Source: Microbispora hainanensis (GTDB lineage: Bacteria > Actinomycetota > Actinomycetes > Streptosporangiales > Streptosporangiaceae). From it: a stretch of 64,000 bases of DNA. Numbering within the stretch: position 1 is the stretch's first letter; each line of letters opens with the position of its first letter. The stretch lies in assembly GCF_006874475.1 (NCBI RefSeq), contig NZ_VIRM01000014.1:1-64000 (forward strand), written 5' to 3'. Shown here piece after piece: positions 51,328-60,569 of this stretch. The translations under genes and the position numbers were made by a program. The notes under the pieces were generated by a model. That model made no database searches. It was not told the origin of the DNA and saw nothing but the letters and a program-made list of their open reading frames with translations.

Positions 51328-53019
51328 TCACCTGATCGTCCACCAGCCCGGCAGCACCAGCGGGCCGTACGCCGGGAGGCCGAGCTGCCCGGCCATCCGC
51401 GCCAGCGGCCCCCACGCCTCCAGGCGCACCCGGGCGAGCGCGGCCGACTTGTCCTCGCTCGACTCCGGCGGGCGCAGCCGCTCCAGAGGGTGCATGCGGG
51501 GATAGGTCCGTACGGGGGCGTCACCGGGCAGCCCGGCCCGGCGGCGGGCCAGGGCGAGCGCGTCCTCCAGGCCGCCGAGCTCGTCGGCGAGACCGGCCGC
51601 CCTGGCGTCGTCGCCGGTCCACACCCGGCCCCTGGCCAGCTCGTGCGCCCGCTCCCTGGTCAGGCCGCGGCCCTGCGCCACCTTGCCCACGAAGTCGTCG
51701 TAGATGCGGTCGAGCCAGGCGTTCACCCGCTGCCACTGCTCATCCGAGAACGCGGTGGACGGCGAGAACATCCCGGCGTTGGCGCCCTCGGCGACCGACT
51801 CCGTCACCACGCCGAGCTTGCCGAGCAGCTCACCGACCACGGGCTTGCCGCCGAACACCCCGATCGAGCCGGTCAGCGTGCCCGGCTGGGCCACGATCAC
51901 GTCGGCGGCCATCGACACGAAGTAGCCGCCGGAGGCCGCGAGGTCGCCCATCGACACGATGACCGGCTTGCCCGCCTGGCGCGCCAGCACGACCTCCCGC
52001 CAGATCGCGTCGGAGGCGACGTACGATCCGCCGGGGCTGTCCACGCGGAACACGATGGCCTTGACCTTCTCGTCGCGCCGGGCCGAGCGCAGGGCGGCGC
52101 AGATGGTGTCGGAGCCCATGGCGCCCCCGCCGCCCAGCGGCGAGCGGCCGCTGCGCCCGAGACGGATCATGCCGGTGCCGTGGACCAGGGCGACCGTGGC
52201 CGCCCCGGGGTGGGGGAGCCTGCCGGACAGCGTGCTCTTGGCGTACCGCGACACGTAGAGCAGGTGCGCGCCCTCGTCGACGGTCTCGGCGTAGACCTCG
52301 TCGCGATACTTCAGCTCGTCCACGAGCCCGGCCTCGACGGCCTCCGACCCGATGAACGGGCCCTGGTCGATCAGCTCGCGCACTCGCTTGGGGTCGAGGC
52401 CGCGTCCTTCGGCGACGCCCGCGACGATCTGCTCGGTGACCGACTCGGCGATGCGCCCCGTCGACTCGCGGTGGGCGTCGGTCATGTGGTTCTGGGTGAA
52501 GGTGTTGGCCGCGGTCTTGTACTCGTGCCGCTGGCCGAGCTGATATTCCACCCCGGCCTTGGCGAGCGCGTCGCGCAGGAACCGCTGCTCCAGCGCCACG
52601 CCGGTGAGGCCCACGTCGCCGGAGGGCTGGAGGTAGACCCGTTCGAAGGCGCTGGCCAGGTAGTAGGGGACGGTGCCCGCGCCGAACTCGCCGAACGTCT
52701 CGGCGAACGCGACGGTGCGCTTGCCCGCGGCGCGCAGCTTCACCACGGCCGTACGCAGCTCCTGCACCATGCCGAGGCCGAGGGGGTTGCCGCCGATCTT
52801 GACGATCAGCGCGGTCACGCGGGGGTCCTTGCGGGCGCGGCGCAGGCCCGACAGCACGTCGGTGAGGCGCGCCTTGCGCATGGACAGCAGGGCGGTGACG
52901 GGGTCGGAGGGCGGGCCTTCCGACAGCCCCTCGGTCAGGTCCAGTTCCAGCACGAGCGGCGCGGTGCGGCGCTGCCGCAGCTTGCCCACCGTTTCTACGA
53001 TCGTCCTCGTCGCGTCCAT
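51328..53019 (-). CDS. sppA: Signal peptide peptidase SppA, long form
   Basis: About 563 residues with two tandem Clp/crotonase-like halves, as in the 67K-type E. coli SppA. The catalytic Lys is in GQRHEYKTAANTFT in the first half and the Ser nucleophile in VSMGDLAASGGYFVSMAADV in the second. PGTLTGSIGVFGGKPVV follows. There is no obvious N-terminal membrane helix. ATG 53019 has GGTGG before it; ATG 53031 is also in frame. It degrades leftover signal peptides at the membrane. Confidence 0.93.
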   Translation of the reverse strand: MDATRTIVETVGKLRQRRTAPLVLELDLTEGLSEGPPSDPVTALLSMRKARLTDVLSGLRRARKDPRVTALIVKIGGNPLGLGMVQELRTAVVKLRAAGKRTVAFAETFGEFGAGTVPYYLASAFERVYLQPSGDVGLTGVALEQRFLRDALAKAGVEYQLGQRHEYKTAANTFTQNHMTDAHRESTGRIAESVTEQIVAGVAEGRGLDPKRVRELIDQGPFIGSEAVEAGLVDELKYRDEVYAETVDEGAHLLYVSRYAKSTLSGRLPHPGAATVALVHGTGMIRLGRSGRSPLGGGGAMGSDTICAALRSARRDEKVKAIVFRVDSPGGSYVASDAIWREVVLARQAGKPVIVSMGDLAASGGYFVSMAADVIVAQPGTLTGSIGVFGGKPVVGELLGKLGVVTESVAEGANAGMFSPSTAFSDEQWQRVNAWLDRIYDDFVGKVAQGRGLTRERAHELARGRVWTGDDARAAGLADELGGLEDALALARRRAGLPGDAPVRTYPRMHPLERLRPPESSEDKSAALARVRLEAWGPLARMAGQLGLPAYGPLVLPGWWTIR

Positions 53020-53065
53020 AAATGCCACCATAAGCGAAGGTTTCGCCAGGGCGGCCGGACGATCA

Positions 53066-53094
53066 GGGCCCCCGCGCGAGACGCGCGAGGGCCC
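53066..53094. terminator. Hairpin after the chitinase gene
   Basis: GGGCCC at 53066-53071 and 53089-53094 pair, with an inner GCGCG/CGCGC stem interrupted by a mismatch. It lies between the chitinase stop (53121) and the sppA start. Confidence 0.6.
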
Positions 53095-53120
53095 ATGTCG
53101 GTGCGAGGCGGTTACCCCGG

Positions 53121-54769
53121 TTACTTCAGCCCGTTGGACATCGCGGTGATCAGCTCACCGTTGGCGGTGTCGCCGCTGAACTCCCAGAAGAACGCTCCGC
53201 CGAGACCCTGGTTCTTGGCGTAGGTCATCTTGCCGCCGATCGTGGCGGGGGTGTCGTAGCTCCACCAGTTCGAGCCGCACTTGGCGTAGGCGGTGCCGGC
53301 GACCGTGCCGGTGGCCGGGCAGCTGTTCTTGAGGACCTTGTAGTCCTCGATGCCCGCCTCGTACGTGCCGGGCGCGGCGCCGGTGGCGCTGCCGCCGGGC
53401 GCGGCCTGCGTGACGCCGGTCCAGCCGCGGCCGTAGAAGCCGATGCCCAGCAGGAGCTTGCTCGCCGGCACGCCCTTGCTCTTGAGCTTCTGGACGGCCG
53501 CGTCGGAGTAGAACCCGGCGGTGGGGATGCCGGAGTAGGAGGTGAGCGGCGAGTGCGGCGCCGTCGGGCCCTGCGCGGCGAAGGCGCCGAAGTAGTCGTA
53601 GGTCATCACGTTGTACCAGTCGAGGTACTGCGCCGCGCCGCCGTAGTCGGCCGCGTCGATCTTGCCGCCGTTCGTGCCGTCCGCGGTGATCGCGGCGGTG
53701 ACGAGGTAGCTGGGACCGAACTTGGCCCGCAGGGCCGCCATCAGGTTCCTGAACGCCGCCGCACCGCTGGAGTCACAGCTCAGGCCGCAGGCGTTCGGGT
53801 ATTCCCAGTCGATGTCGATGCCGTCGAACACGTCGGCCCAGCGCGGGTCCTTCAGCAGGTTGTAGCAGGAGTTCGCGAACGCGGTGGGGTTGGCCGCCGC
53901 CTGCCCGAAGCCGCCGGACCAGCTCCACCCGCCGAAGGAGTAGAGGACCTTGATGTGCGGGTACATCGCCTTGAGCTTGCGCAGCTGGTTGAACGCGCCG
54001 CGCAGCGCGTTGGGGTTGTCCCAGGTGTCGGCCTTGCCGTCCACGCTGTTGGCCGCGGTGTAGGCCATGTCGTAGTCGGCGTAGGAGTCGCCGATCGCGC
54101 ACTGGCCGTTGGTCACGTTGCCGAAGGCGTAGTTGATGTGGGTGAGCTTGGCGGCCGAGCCGCTGCTCACGATGTTCTTCACGAAGTATTGCCGGGCGTA
54201 GACGCCCCAGTCGGCGAAGTAGCCCAGCACCTTCCTGCCGCCGGGCGGCGGGGGCGTCGGGCTCGCCGAGGGCGACGCGGAGGGAGACGCCGAAGGGGAG
54301 GCGGACGGCGAAACCGAGGGCGAGGCGGACGGGCTGGCGCTCGGGCTCGTGCTCGGGCTGGCCGAGGGGGAGCTGGTGGGCCCGCCGGTGCAGGGCGCGC
54401 CGTTCAGCGTGCAGTTCAGCGGGGTCGAGCCGCCGGGCGCTCCGATGAAGCCGAAGGTCGCCGACGCGCCCGCCGCGAGGCCGCCGCTCCAGGAGGGGTT
54501 CTTGAACGTGTAGTGGTTGCCGCTCCTGGTCATGGTGGTGTCCCAGGCCGAGCTGATCGACGCGCCCGAGGGCATGTCGATCTCGACGGTCCAGCTCGGC
54601 AGGGCGTCCGACCCGGCCTTCACGGTGAACTTGCCCTGGAAGCCGGTGCCCAGTCGGAGTCGACGGAGTACGTGGCGGTGGCGGGGGTGGCGGCGGTCGC
54701 GGTCCCGAGCGCGAGCGGCGCGAGTAACGCCGCGCCCGCGATCAGGGAGCCGAGGAGGATCTTTCGCAC
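53121..54769 (-). pseudogene. GH18 chitinase with CBM2, broken by a 1-nt frameshift
   Basis: The signal peptide starts at GTG 54769 (RKILLGSLIAGAALLAPLAL) and runs into TATYSVDSDW, the first strand of a CBM2. The frame then leaves the gene. The rest, GTGFQGKFTVKAGSDALPSW onward, resumes in the next frame, as if one G were lost in the run at about 54649. Beyond it everything is intact: CBM2, a Ser/Pro-rich linker of SPSA repeats and the GH18 domain with the catalytic VFDGIDIDWEYPN (DXXDXDXE). Without correction the catalytic part would lack its signal peptide and stay inside. It may be a sequencing error. Confidence 0.8.
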
Positions 54770-54799
54770 CGGAGCTCCTGCTCTTGGGGGGTAAAGGAC

Positions 54800-54812
54800 A
54801 GGAAAGTTTCCT
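54800..54812. promoter_or_regulatory. Inverted repeat AGGAAAGTTTCCT before the chitinase
   Basis: A 13-bp palindrome 31-43 nt upstream of the chitinase GTG, followed by the related TTAGTTAGGA. Similar GAAAGTTTCC elements precede secreted glycoside hydrolase genes in other actinomycetes as far as I recall. Probably a regulator site. Confidence 0.55.
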
Positions 54813-54923
54813 ATTAGTTAGGAGAGTAAGCACAGACAGCGAGGGGGTCAACGCCCTCGTTTCCCGCTAAGGGTCGTTTAAGCCTCCGCTAAGGTCGGCC
54901 CCCCGGGCGGAGGCGACAGGAGA

Positions 54924-56117
54924 GTGCCTGCTTGGGAGCGGCGCGGCGGGCGCCCGGTCTCGTACGATGATCCGGTGCACGGCTTTGTCCGCTCCGTGTG
55001 GTACGAGCCCCGTCCCCCCGATCCACCCGTACGCGTGTGGCGGGACTGGGCGCTCGTCGGGGTGCTCGTGCCGCTCGCGGTGCTCGAAGGGGTGCTGCGG
55101 CCGGACCTTCCGTGGCGGCTCTTCGAGGTCGCCGTCACCGCCGGGCTGGTCCCCATCTTGCTGTGGCGGCGGACCCGGCCGCTGGCGATGCTCGCGATCT
55201 GCTTCGTCGCGACGGATGTGATCCCGGTCCTCGTGACCGGCGCGACCCTCGACATGTACACGCTGGGATACATGCTGATCCTGCCGTACGCCATGTTCCG
55301 GTGGGGGTCGGGCAGGGAGATCGTGGCCGGCCTGGGGATCATGCTGGCCGCCGCCGGTCTGTCCGTGCTCGTCGACCACGCCGCTCTGCCCGACGTGATC
55401 GGGCCGTTCGCCGTCATGCTCGCGACCACCAGCCTGGGCGGCGTGTTCCGCTATCGGGCCGGGGCGCGGATGCGCGAGCTCGACCAGGTCAAGCTGCTGA
55501 TGCGTGAGCAGCTCGCCCGCGACCTGCACGACACCGTCGCGCACCACGTCTCCGCCATGGCCATCCGCGCACAGGCCGGGCTCGCCACGGCGGCGTCGCG
55601 TCCGGACGCCGCGGCCGATGCGCTCCGCGTGATCGAGGCCGAGGCGGCACGGGCCCTCGACGAGATGCGCGCCATCGTCCGCGTCCTGCGCCGGGACCGG
55701 CCGGCGGAGCTGACGCCCGGCCGGCGCGTCGCCGAGCTCGAACGGCTCGCCAGCCGGGGCGGCTCCCACCATCCGGCGGTCGAGGTGGAGATATCGGGTG
55801 ACCTGGACGGCCTGTCGCCGTCGGTCGAGTCCGCCGTCTACCGCATCGCGCAGGAGGCGGTGACCAACGCCGTACGGCACGCGCGCCGCGCCACCCGGGT
55901 CGAGGTGCGCGTCGCCGTGGATGAGACGGCGGTGCGCCTGTGCGTGCGCGACGACGGCGACGGGGGCACCGCGCGCCCGGCCGCGCCGCCGGGATACGGG
56001 ATCATCGGCATGAGCGAGCGCGCGAACCTGCTCGGCGGCACGTGCGTGGCCGGCCCGGACCGCGATCGGGGGTGGACGGTGACCGCGGTGCTTCCCCGGG
56101 CCGGCGTCACGACATGA
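54924..56117 (+). CDS. Sensor histidine kinase, NarL/DesK type
   Basis: 397 residues. The N-terminal half has about five membrane segments (WALVGVLVPLAVLEGVL; LFEVAVTAGLVPILLW; YMLILPYAMFRW; GLGIMLAAAGLSVLV). The HisKA_3 dimerisation box is QLARDLHDTVAHHVSAMAIR with the phospho-His, and the HATPase region has IAQEAVTNAVRHARRATRV and GYGIIGMSERANLLGG. ACAGGAG lies just before GTG 54924. It overlaps the response-regulator gene by 4 nt. The signal is unknown; chitin sensing is only suggested by the adjacent chitinase. Confidence 0.93.
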   Translation: MPAWERRGGRPVSYDDPVHGFVRSVWYEPRPPDPPVRVWRDWALVGVLVPLAVLEGVLRPDLPWRLFEVAVTAGLVPILLWRRTRPLAMLAICFVATDVIPVLVTGATLDMYTLGYMLILPYAMFRWGSGREIVAGLGIMLAAAGLSVLVDHAALPDVIGPFAVMLATTSLGGVFRYRAGARMRELDQVKLLMREQLARDLHDTVAHHVSAMAIRAQAGLATAASRPDAAADALRVIEAEAARALDEMRAIVRVLRRDRPAELTPGRRVAELERLASRGGSHHPAVEVEISGDLDGLSPSVESAVYRIAQEAVTNAVRHARRATRVEVRVAVDETAVRLCVRDDGDGGTARPAAPPGYGIIGMSERANLLGGTCVAGPDRDRGWTVTAVLPRAGVTT

Positions 56118-56800
56118 GCGAGCGAAGCGAGCGAGCTGATGGGCGCAGCGTCCGGGTGCTGATCGCCGACGACCAGGAGATCGTCCGCACCGGGCTCTCG
56201 ATGATCCTCGACGCCCAGCAGGACATCGAGGTCGTCGGCACCGCCGCCGATGGTCGGCGGGCCGTCGAGCTGGCCCGGCGCCTGCGGCCCGACGTGTGCC
56301 TGTTCGACATCCGCATGCCCGGCACCGACGGCATCGAGGCGACCCGGTCCCTGGCCGGTCCTGACGTCGCCGATCCCCTCGCGGTCGTCGTGATCACCAC
56401 GTTCGACCTCGACGAGTACGTCTACGCCGCGCTGCGGGCGGGGGCCCGGGGGTTCCTGCTGAAGAACGCCGGCGCCGACATGCTCGCGCAGGCCGTGCAC
56501 GCCGCCGCCGGCGGCGACGCGCTCATCGCCCCCAGCGTCACCGCGCGGCTGCTCGGGACCTTCGCCCGCACCGGTCCCGCCGCGTCGCCCGCGCAGCCCA
56601 TCGAGGCGCTCACCTACCGGGAGGAGCAGATCCTCGCCGCCGTGGCGCGCGGCCGGACCAACGGCGAGATCTCCGCCGAGCTGCACATCTCGCTCAGCAC
56701 GGTGAAGACGCACGTCGCCAGCCTGATGGCGAAGCTGGGCGCCCGCAACCGGGTGGAGATCGCCATCTGGGCGTACGAGACCGGCCGCGTCGGAAGCTGA
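56114..56800 (+). CDS. Response regulator, NarL/FixJ family
   Basis: 228 residues. The receiver domain RVLIADDQEIVRTGLSMILD has the acidic pocket, the phospho-Asp is in DVCLFDIRMPGTDG, and the Thr/Lys switch in VVITTFDLDEYVY and GFLLKNAGADML. The LuxR-type HTH is LTYREEQILAAVARGRTNGE then LHISLSTVKTHVASLMAKLG. It is the cognate partner of the upstream kinase, with which it overlaps by 4 nt. Confidence 0.95.
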   Translation: MSERSERADGRSVRVLIADDQEIVRTGLSMILDAQQDIEVVGTAADGRRAVELARRLRPDVCLFDIRMPGTDGIEATRSLAGPDVADPLAVVVITTFDLDEYVYAALRAGARGFLLKNAGADMLAQAVHAAAGGDALIAPSVTARLLGTFARTGPAASPAQPIEALTYREEQILAAVARGRTNGEISAELHISLSTVKTHVASLMAKLGARNRVEIAIWAYETGRVGS

Positions 56801-56824
56801 CCGGACCCTGGCTGTGGGGGGCCT

Positions 56825-57760
56825 TCAGCGGGGGATCGCCCAGTGGGGTGTCCAGGTCCCGGCCGCGTCCTGCCCGGTCCCGGCGGCGGCGAGGTGGGCG
56901 CGGAGGGTCGCCAGCGCGGGGTGAGGGTTGTCGCGGCGCCACAGAAGCGCGTGCGGATAGACGGGCGCGGGGTCGGTCACCGGGATGCGGCGCAGGCCGT
57001 GGCCGGCGGGCCAGACGAGGCGGGTGTGCCCGCCCATGAAGGTGGCCAGGGCCGGGGTGTCGGCGATGGTGTCGAGGAGCGCGTCGGAGCCGAAGTTGGG
57101 GCCGGTCGCCTCGATCGTGAGGCCGAACTCGGCGACGAGGTCGTCGTAGTAGGCGGCCCACTCGGTGCCGGGGACGATGCCGGGCATCCAGATCCGGTGC
57201 CCGGCGAGCTGGGCGACCGTCACCGACCGGGCGCCCGCCAGCGCGTGGGCGGGGCCGGTGAGGAGCTGCAGCGGCTCGTCGATCACCCGGACGGCCTCGA
57301 TGTCCTCGGGCAGGGGGCGGCCGGGCATGGCGACGGCGCGGAAGGACGCGTCGATCGCGCCGGACCGGATGGCGGCGACGGCCTTCTCGATATCGAACAG
57401 CATCACCACGTCGAGGTCGATCTCGGGGTGCGCGCGGTGGAAGCCGCGCAGCAGGGCCGAGGCCGCGCTGCGCGAGGCGATCATGTCGACGCGCAGCGGA
57501 CGGCGGCCGGCGCGCACGGACGTGACCGCGCGTTCGGCGGCGCGCAGCAGCCCGCGGGCGTGAGGCAGGAACGCCTGCCCGTCGATGGTGAGCTCGGCGC
57601 CGCGCGGCGTGCGGAGGAACAGCCGCACGCCGAGGTGGCGCTCCAGGGCGGCGATGCGCTTGGAGACGGCCTGCTGGGTGACCGCCAGGTCGGCGGCGGC
57701 CTCCTGGAACTGCCCCGCTTCGGCGGCGGCCACGAAGGTCCGGACGGCGTCGAGGTCCAT
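56825..57760 (-). CDS. LysR-family transcriptional regulator
   Basis: 311 residues. The N-terminal winged helix is MDLDAVRTFVAAAEAGQFQE then ADLAVTQQAVSKRIAALERH. The ligand domain (residues about 90-290) has the type I periplasmic-binding-like fold. It is divergent from the MFS gene with 213 bp between the starts, and that gap contains several GGTTGT elements, one a palindrome. It is likely to control the MFS pump. LysR sites (T-N11-A) are not clearly visible. Confidence 0.93.
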   Translation of the reverse strand: MDLDAVRTFVAAAEAGQFQEAAADLAVTQQAVSKRIAALERHLGVRLFLRTPRGAELTIDGQAFLPHARGLLRAAERAVTSVRAGRRPLRVDMIASRSAASALLRGFHRAHPEIDLDVVMLFDIEKAVAAIRSGAIDASFRAVAMPGRPLPEDIEAVRVIDEPLQLLTGPAHALAGARSVTVAQLAGHRIWMPGIVPGTEWAAYYDDLVAEFGLTIEATGPNFGSDALLDTIADTPALATFMGGHTRLVWPAGHGLRRIPVTDPAPVYPHALLWRRDNPHPALATLRAHLAAAGTGQDAAGTWTPHWAIPR

Positions 57761-57842
57761 TCGGACACCTTAGGTCGTTGCCGACAGCGTGGCCTCACCC
57801 ATGCTCACGACGGGCGGCATTCGTCCGGCACTCCCTGGGCGT

Positions 57843-57946
57843 ACAACCGGTGGTTGTCATGGGAGGGCCTAGCGGTTGTTTGATCCCTGGTCATCGGGCT
57901 CGCTTTGATGCTTCGGGTCGCGGATCGGTTGTGCGGCATCGGTTGT
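57843..57946. promoter_or_regulatory. GGTTGT element array between LysR and MFS genes
   Basis: ACAACCGGTGGTTGT (57843-57857) is an inverted pair. Further GGTTGT copies lie at 57874, 57927 and 57941; the last two are inside a 14-bp direct repeat (ATCGGTTGTGCGGC). Likely operator sites for the LysR protein or another regulator of the pump. Confidence 0.55.
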
Positions 57947-57973
57947 GCGGGCGAGTGACGAGAGGCGTCGGAC

Positions 57974-59290
57974 ATGCGGAACGGGCACGGGCTGGGGCGG
58001 CGGTTCGGATGGCTCTGGGCGGCGTACGGCACCAGCGCGCTCGGCACGTGGCTCGCCTTCGGCGCGTTCCCGCTGATCGCGATCCAGGTGCTGCACGCCG
58101 GCCCGGTGGAGGTCGCGGCGTTGTCCGCCGTGGGGGCCGCGGTGGGCGCGGCCGTGGCGGTGCCGCTGGGCCCGTGGGTGGAGTTCCGCCGCAAGCGGCC
58201 GGTGCTGATCGGGACGGACCTGGTGCGGTGTGCGGCTCTGCTGACGATCCCCGCCGCGTTCGCGCTCGGCGTGCTCTCCTTCGTCCAGCTCCTGCTGGTG
58301 TCGGTCGTCGTCGCCGCGGCCGACATCACCTTCCGCGCGGCCTCCGGCGCGTACCTGAAGACGCTGGTGCCCGCCGGGGACCTGCTCGTCGCCAACGCCC
58401 GGTTCGAGTCCACGGCCTGGACGACCACGATCGTCGGACCGCCGCTTGGCGGCGCCCTGATCGGGCTCCTCGGCCCGGTGGCGACGGTGGTGGCCGACGC
58501 GGTCAGCTACCTGCTCTCGGCTCTGGGCATCCGTGCGATCGGCGGCGGGGAGCCGCGCCCCGAGCGCAGGGAGGCCGCTCGCATGCGCATCGGGGACCTG
58601 CTCGACGGCTGGCGCTACATCCTCGCCGACGCGACGCTGCGTCCGCTGTTCTTCAACGCCGCCGTGTTCAACGGCCTGGTGATGGCCGCCGACGCGCTGC
58701 TGGCCGTCCTGATGCTCGGCCCGCTCGGGTTCGCGCCCTGGCAGTACGGCCTCGCCTTCGCCGCGCCCTCGATCGGCGGGCTGCTCGGCTCGCGGCTGGC
58801 CCGGCCGCTCGTCACCCGGTTCGGGCAGCACCGGGTGCTGGTCGCGAGCGGGGCGCTGCGCGCGCTCTGGCTCGTGGGCCTGGCCTTCGTGGGGCCGGGC
58901 ACCGGAGGGCTGCTGCTGGTGATGGGCCTCGAACTCGGGCTCATCTTCTGCTGCGGGGTCTTCAACCCCGTCTGCGCGACCTACCGGCTCGAACGCACCG
59001 CACCCGGCCGGATCGCCCGCATGCTGTCGGCCTGGACGGTGACCACCAAGGCGTCGACCGCGCTGCTGACGGCCGTCTGGGGCGTGCTGGGCGGCCTGCT
59101 CGGCCCGCGCACGGCCATCGGCCTGGCCGGCGTGCTCCTGCTGGCGACCCCGCTGCTGCTTCCCCGCCGCGCCGAGACGAGCCCCACCAAGCCCCCTGCT
59201 GATCCCCCTGCCGAACCGCCTGCCGAACCGCCTGCCGAACCGCCCGCCGGGCCGCCCGCCGGGCCGGAGCCCGCGCCGAGCCGCGCCTGA
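57974..59290 (+). CDS. MFS transporter, EntS-like
   Basis: 438 residues with twelve predicted membrane segments, such as FGWLWAAYGTSALGTWLAFG and ALSAVGAAVGAAVAVPLGPW. The loop VEFRRKRPVLIGTDLVRCAA resembles the A-motif of the drug/enterobactin exporter group. RFESTAWTTTIVGPPLGGAL, with its PPLGG turn, is typical of these pumps. The C-terminal 35 residues are PPAEPPAEPP repeats from 12-bp tandem units (59204-59270), probably a disordered tail. GAGAGGCG precedes ATG 57974. Confidence 0.9.
   Translation: MRNGHGLGRRFGWLWAAYGTSALGTWLAFGAFPLIAIQVLHAGPVEVAALSAVGAAVGAAVAVPLGPWVEFRRKRPVLIGTDLVRCAALLTIPAAFALGVLSFVQLLLVSVVVAAADITFRAASGAYLKTLVPAGDLLVANARFESTAWTTTIVGPPLGGALIGLLGPVATVVADAVSYLLSALGIRAIGGGEPRPERREAARMRIGDLLDGWRYILADATLRPLFFNAAVFNGLVMAADALLAVLMLGPLGFAPWQYGLAFAAPSIGGLLGSRLARPLVTRFGQHRVLVASGALRALWLVGLAFVGPGTGGLLLVMGLELGLIFCCGVFNPVCATYRLERTAPGRIARMLSAWTVTTKASTALLTAVWGVLGGLLGPRTAIGLAGVLLLATPLLLPRRAETSPTKPPADPPAEPPAEPPAEPPAGPPAGPEPAPSRA
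59204..59270. repeat. 12-bp tandem repeats in the MFS 3' end
   Basis: Units of the type CCTGCCGAACCG repeat about five times and encode the PPAE tail. In-frame, so the pump's core is not affected. Confidence 0.75.
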
Positions 59291-59304
59291 CGGACCGCCA
59301 TGGC

Positions 59305-59709
59305 GGGCACGGCCTCCACCGCGACCTCATTACACGGCAGCGCCTCCTGCACCACGCGGACCCCGCGACAGACATCCACCATCGGCTCGCTCCCGAGCCC
59401 GGCGACATCGTCGTACGCAAGACCCGCTACGGCGCGCTGTCCACGACGGACCTGGACCGGCGGCTGCGGGATCGCGGAATCACCACCCTGGTCATCGCCG
59501 GCATCACCACCAGCGGCGTCGTGCTGTCCACCCTCACCGACGCCGCCGACCGCGACTACCGGCTCTACGTCCTGTCCGACGGCGTCGCCGACCTGGACCC
59601 GCACGCCCACCAGGCCCTGATGACGGGCATCTTCCCGAGGCTGGCCCACATCGTCGACACCGCCGAACTGCGCTCGCTCCTGCGGGAGAGCCGGCCCGAT
59701 CGGGCATGA
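59305..59709 (+). pseudogene. Isochorismatase-like hydrolase, 5'-truncated
   Basis: The open frame reads ADPATDIHHRLAPEPGDIVV then GITTLVIAGITTSGVVLSTL and YRLYVLSDGVADLDPHAHQA, matching the second half of cysteine-hydrolase/isochorismatase proteins. The first 70-odd residues with the catalytic Asp are missing and no start codon with a site is found. The Cys of the active-site loop is Gly (TTSGVVL), as in some family branches. Only short out-of-place sequence separates it from the MFS stop. Confidence 0.65.
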
Positions 59710-59714
59710 GCCGC

Positions 59715-60407
59715 CTACCTCGCCCTTCGGGACGGGAGCCGGGAGCCTCTGCGTACGGCCCACTCCGCGACGGCGAGGTTGATCACCCATCCCGCGCCCA
59801 TCAGCAGCGCCCGGGGGAGCGGGCCGGGCTCGCCGGCCAGCGCCATCCAGGGACCGACGGTCAGCAGTTGGGTGCCCGCGCCCATGCCGATCGCGTAGCC
59901 CCGCGTCATCCAGGCGCGGTGGCGGGTGACGTCCCGCCGCCGGATCGCCGCGAAGCCGAGGACGAGGGACACGATCATGAGGGTGCCGAACGCCAGCCGC
60001 AGGCCGACGAGGAGGGCGCTGTCGTTCTGCAACGGGGGATAGAACAACGTCATCCACAGCCCCGAGACCGCGCTGACGAGCCCGGACGGCACCACGAGCC
60101 GCCCGGCGGCGCGGTGCCAGGCGGGCCTGCGGCGGCGCAGTCCGTGGGCGAACTGGAGCGCTCCCAGGATGCTGAAGACCGTGACGGAGACGATGTGCGC
60201 GACGACGGGCGCGGGCGTCGCGAAATAGCGGACGCTGTCGTGGGTGATCGGCCCGCCGCCGGCCAGTTGCCCCAGCCGGGTGGAGCCGGCGATCACCGGG
60301 ACGGCGCTGAGCGCGATCAGCGCGGCGGGCACGAGCCATCCCGTCCTGCGATTCCTGCCTGCTGAGGTGCCCCGGGCGAGTGCGGGCCGTTCCATCGATT
60401 CGGTCAT
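59715..60407 (-). CDS. DUF2306-like integral membrane protein
   Basis: 230 residues with six to seven membrane segments. The hydrophobic segments PAALIALSAVPVIAGSTRLG, VVAHIVSVTVFSILGALQFA and GMGAGTQLLTVGPWMALAG are joined by the conserved-looking RRRPAWHRAAGRLVVPSGLV and RRRDVTRHRAWMTRGYAIGM, each with His that could ligate heme or metal. Such proteins are common in actinomycetes and have no known function. ATG 60407 was chosen; an upstream start is in frame but lacks a site. It is divergent from the oxidoreductase gene. Confidence 0.82.
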   Translation of the reverse strand: MTESMERPALARGTSAGRNRRTGWLVPAALIALSAVPVIAGSTRLGQLAGGGPITHDSVRYFATPAPVVAHIVSVTVFSILGALQFAHGLRRRRPAWHRAAGRLVVPSGLVSAVSGLWMTLFYPPLQNDSALLVGLRLAFGTLMIVSLVLGFAAIRRRDVTRHRAWMTRGYAIGMGAGTQLLTVGPWMALAGEPGPLPRALLMGAGWVINLAVAEWAVRRGSRLPSRRAR

Positions 60408-60569
60408 GCGCCGATCGTCGTCCCCGCGAGGGTGCCGTTTCATCGGCGGAACGGCCGGATTCGCACCACCCGATCGGCTGCCGATCGGGCGTACTTTCGG
60501 CCGATACGCCCCGCGTGTGGCGCTTCTTACGCTGGCACTCCCCACCGCCGAGGTGATGAGGAGAATCCC

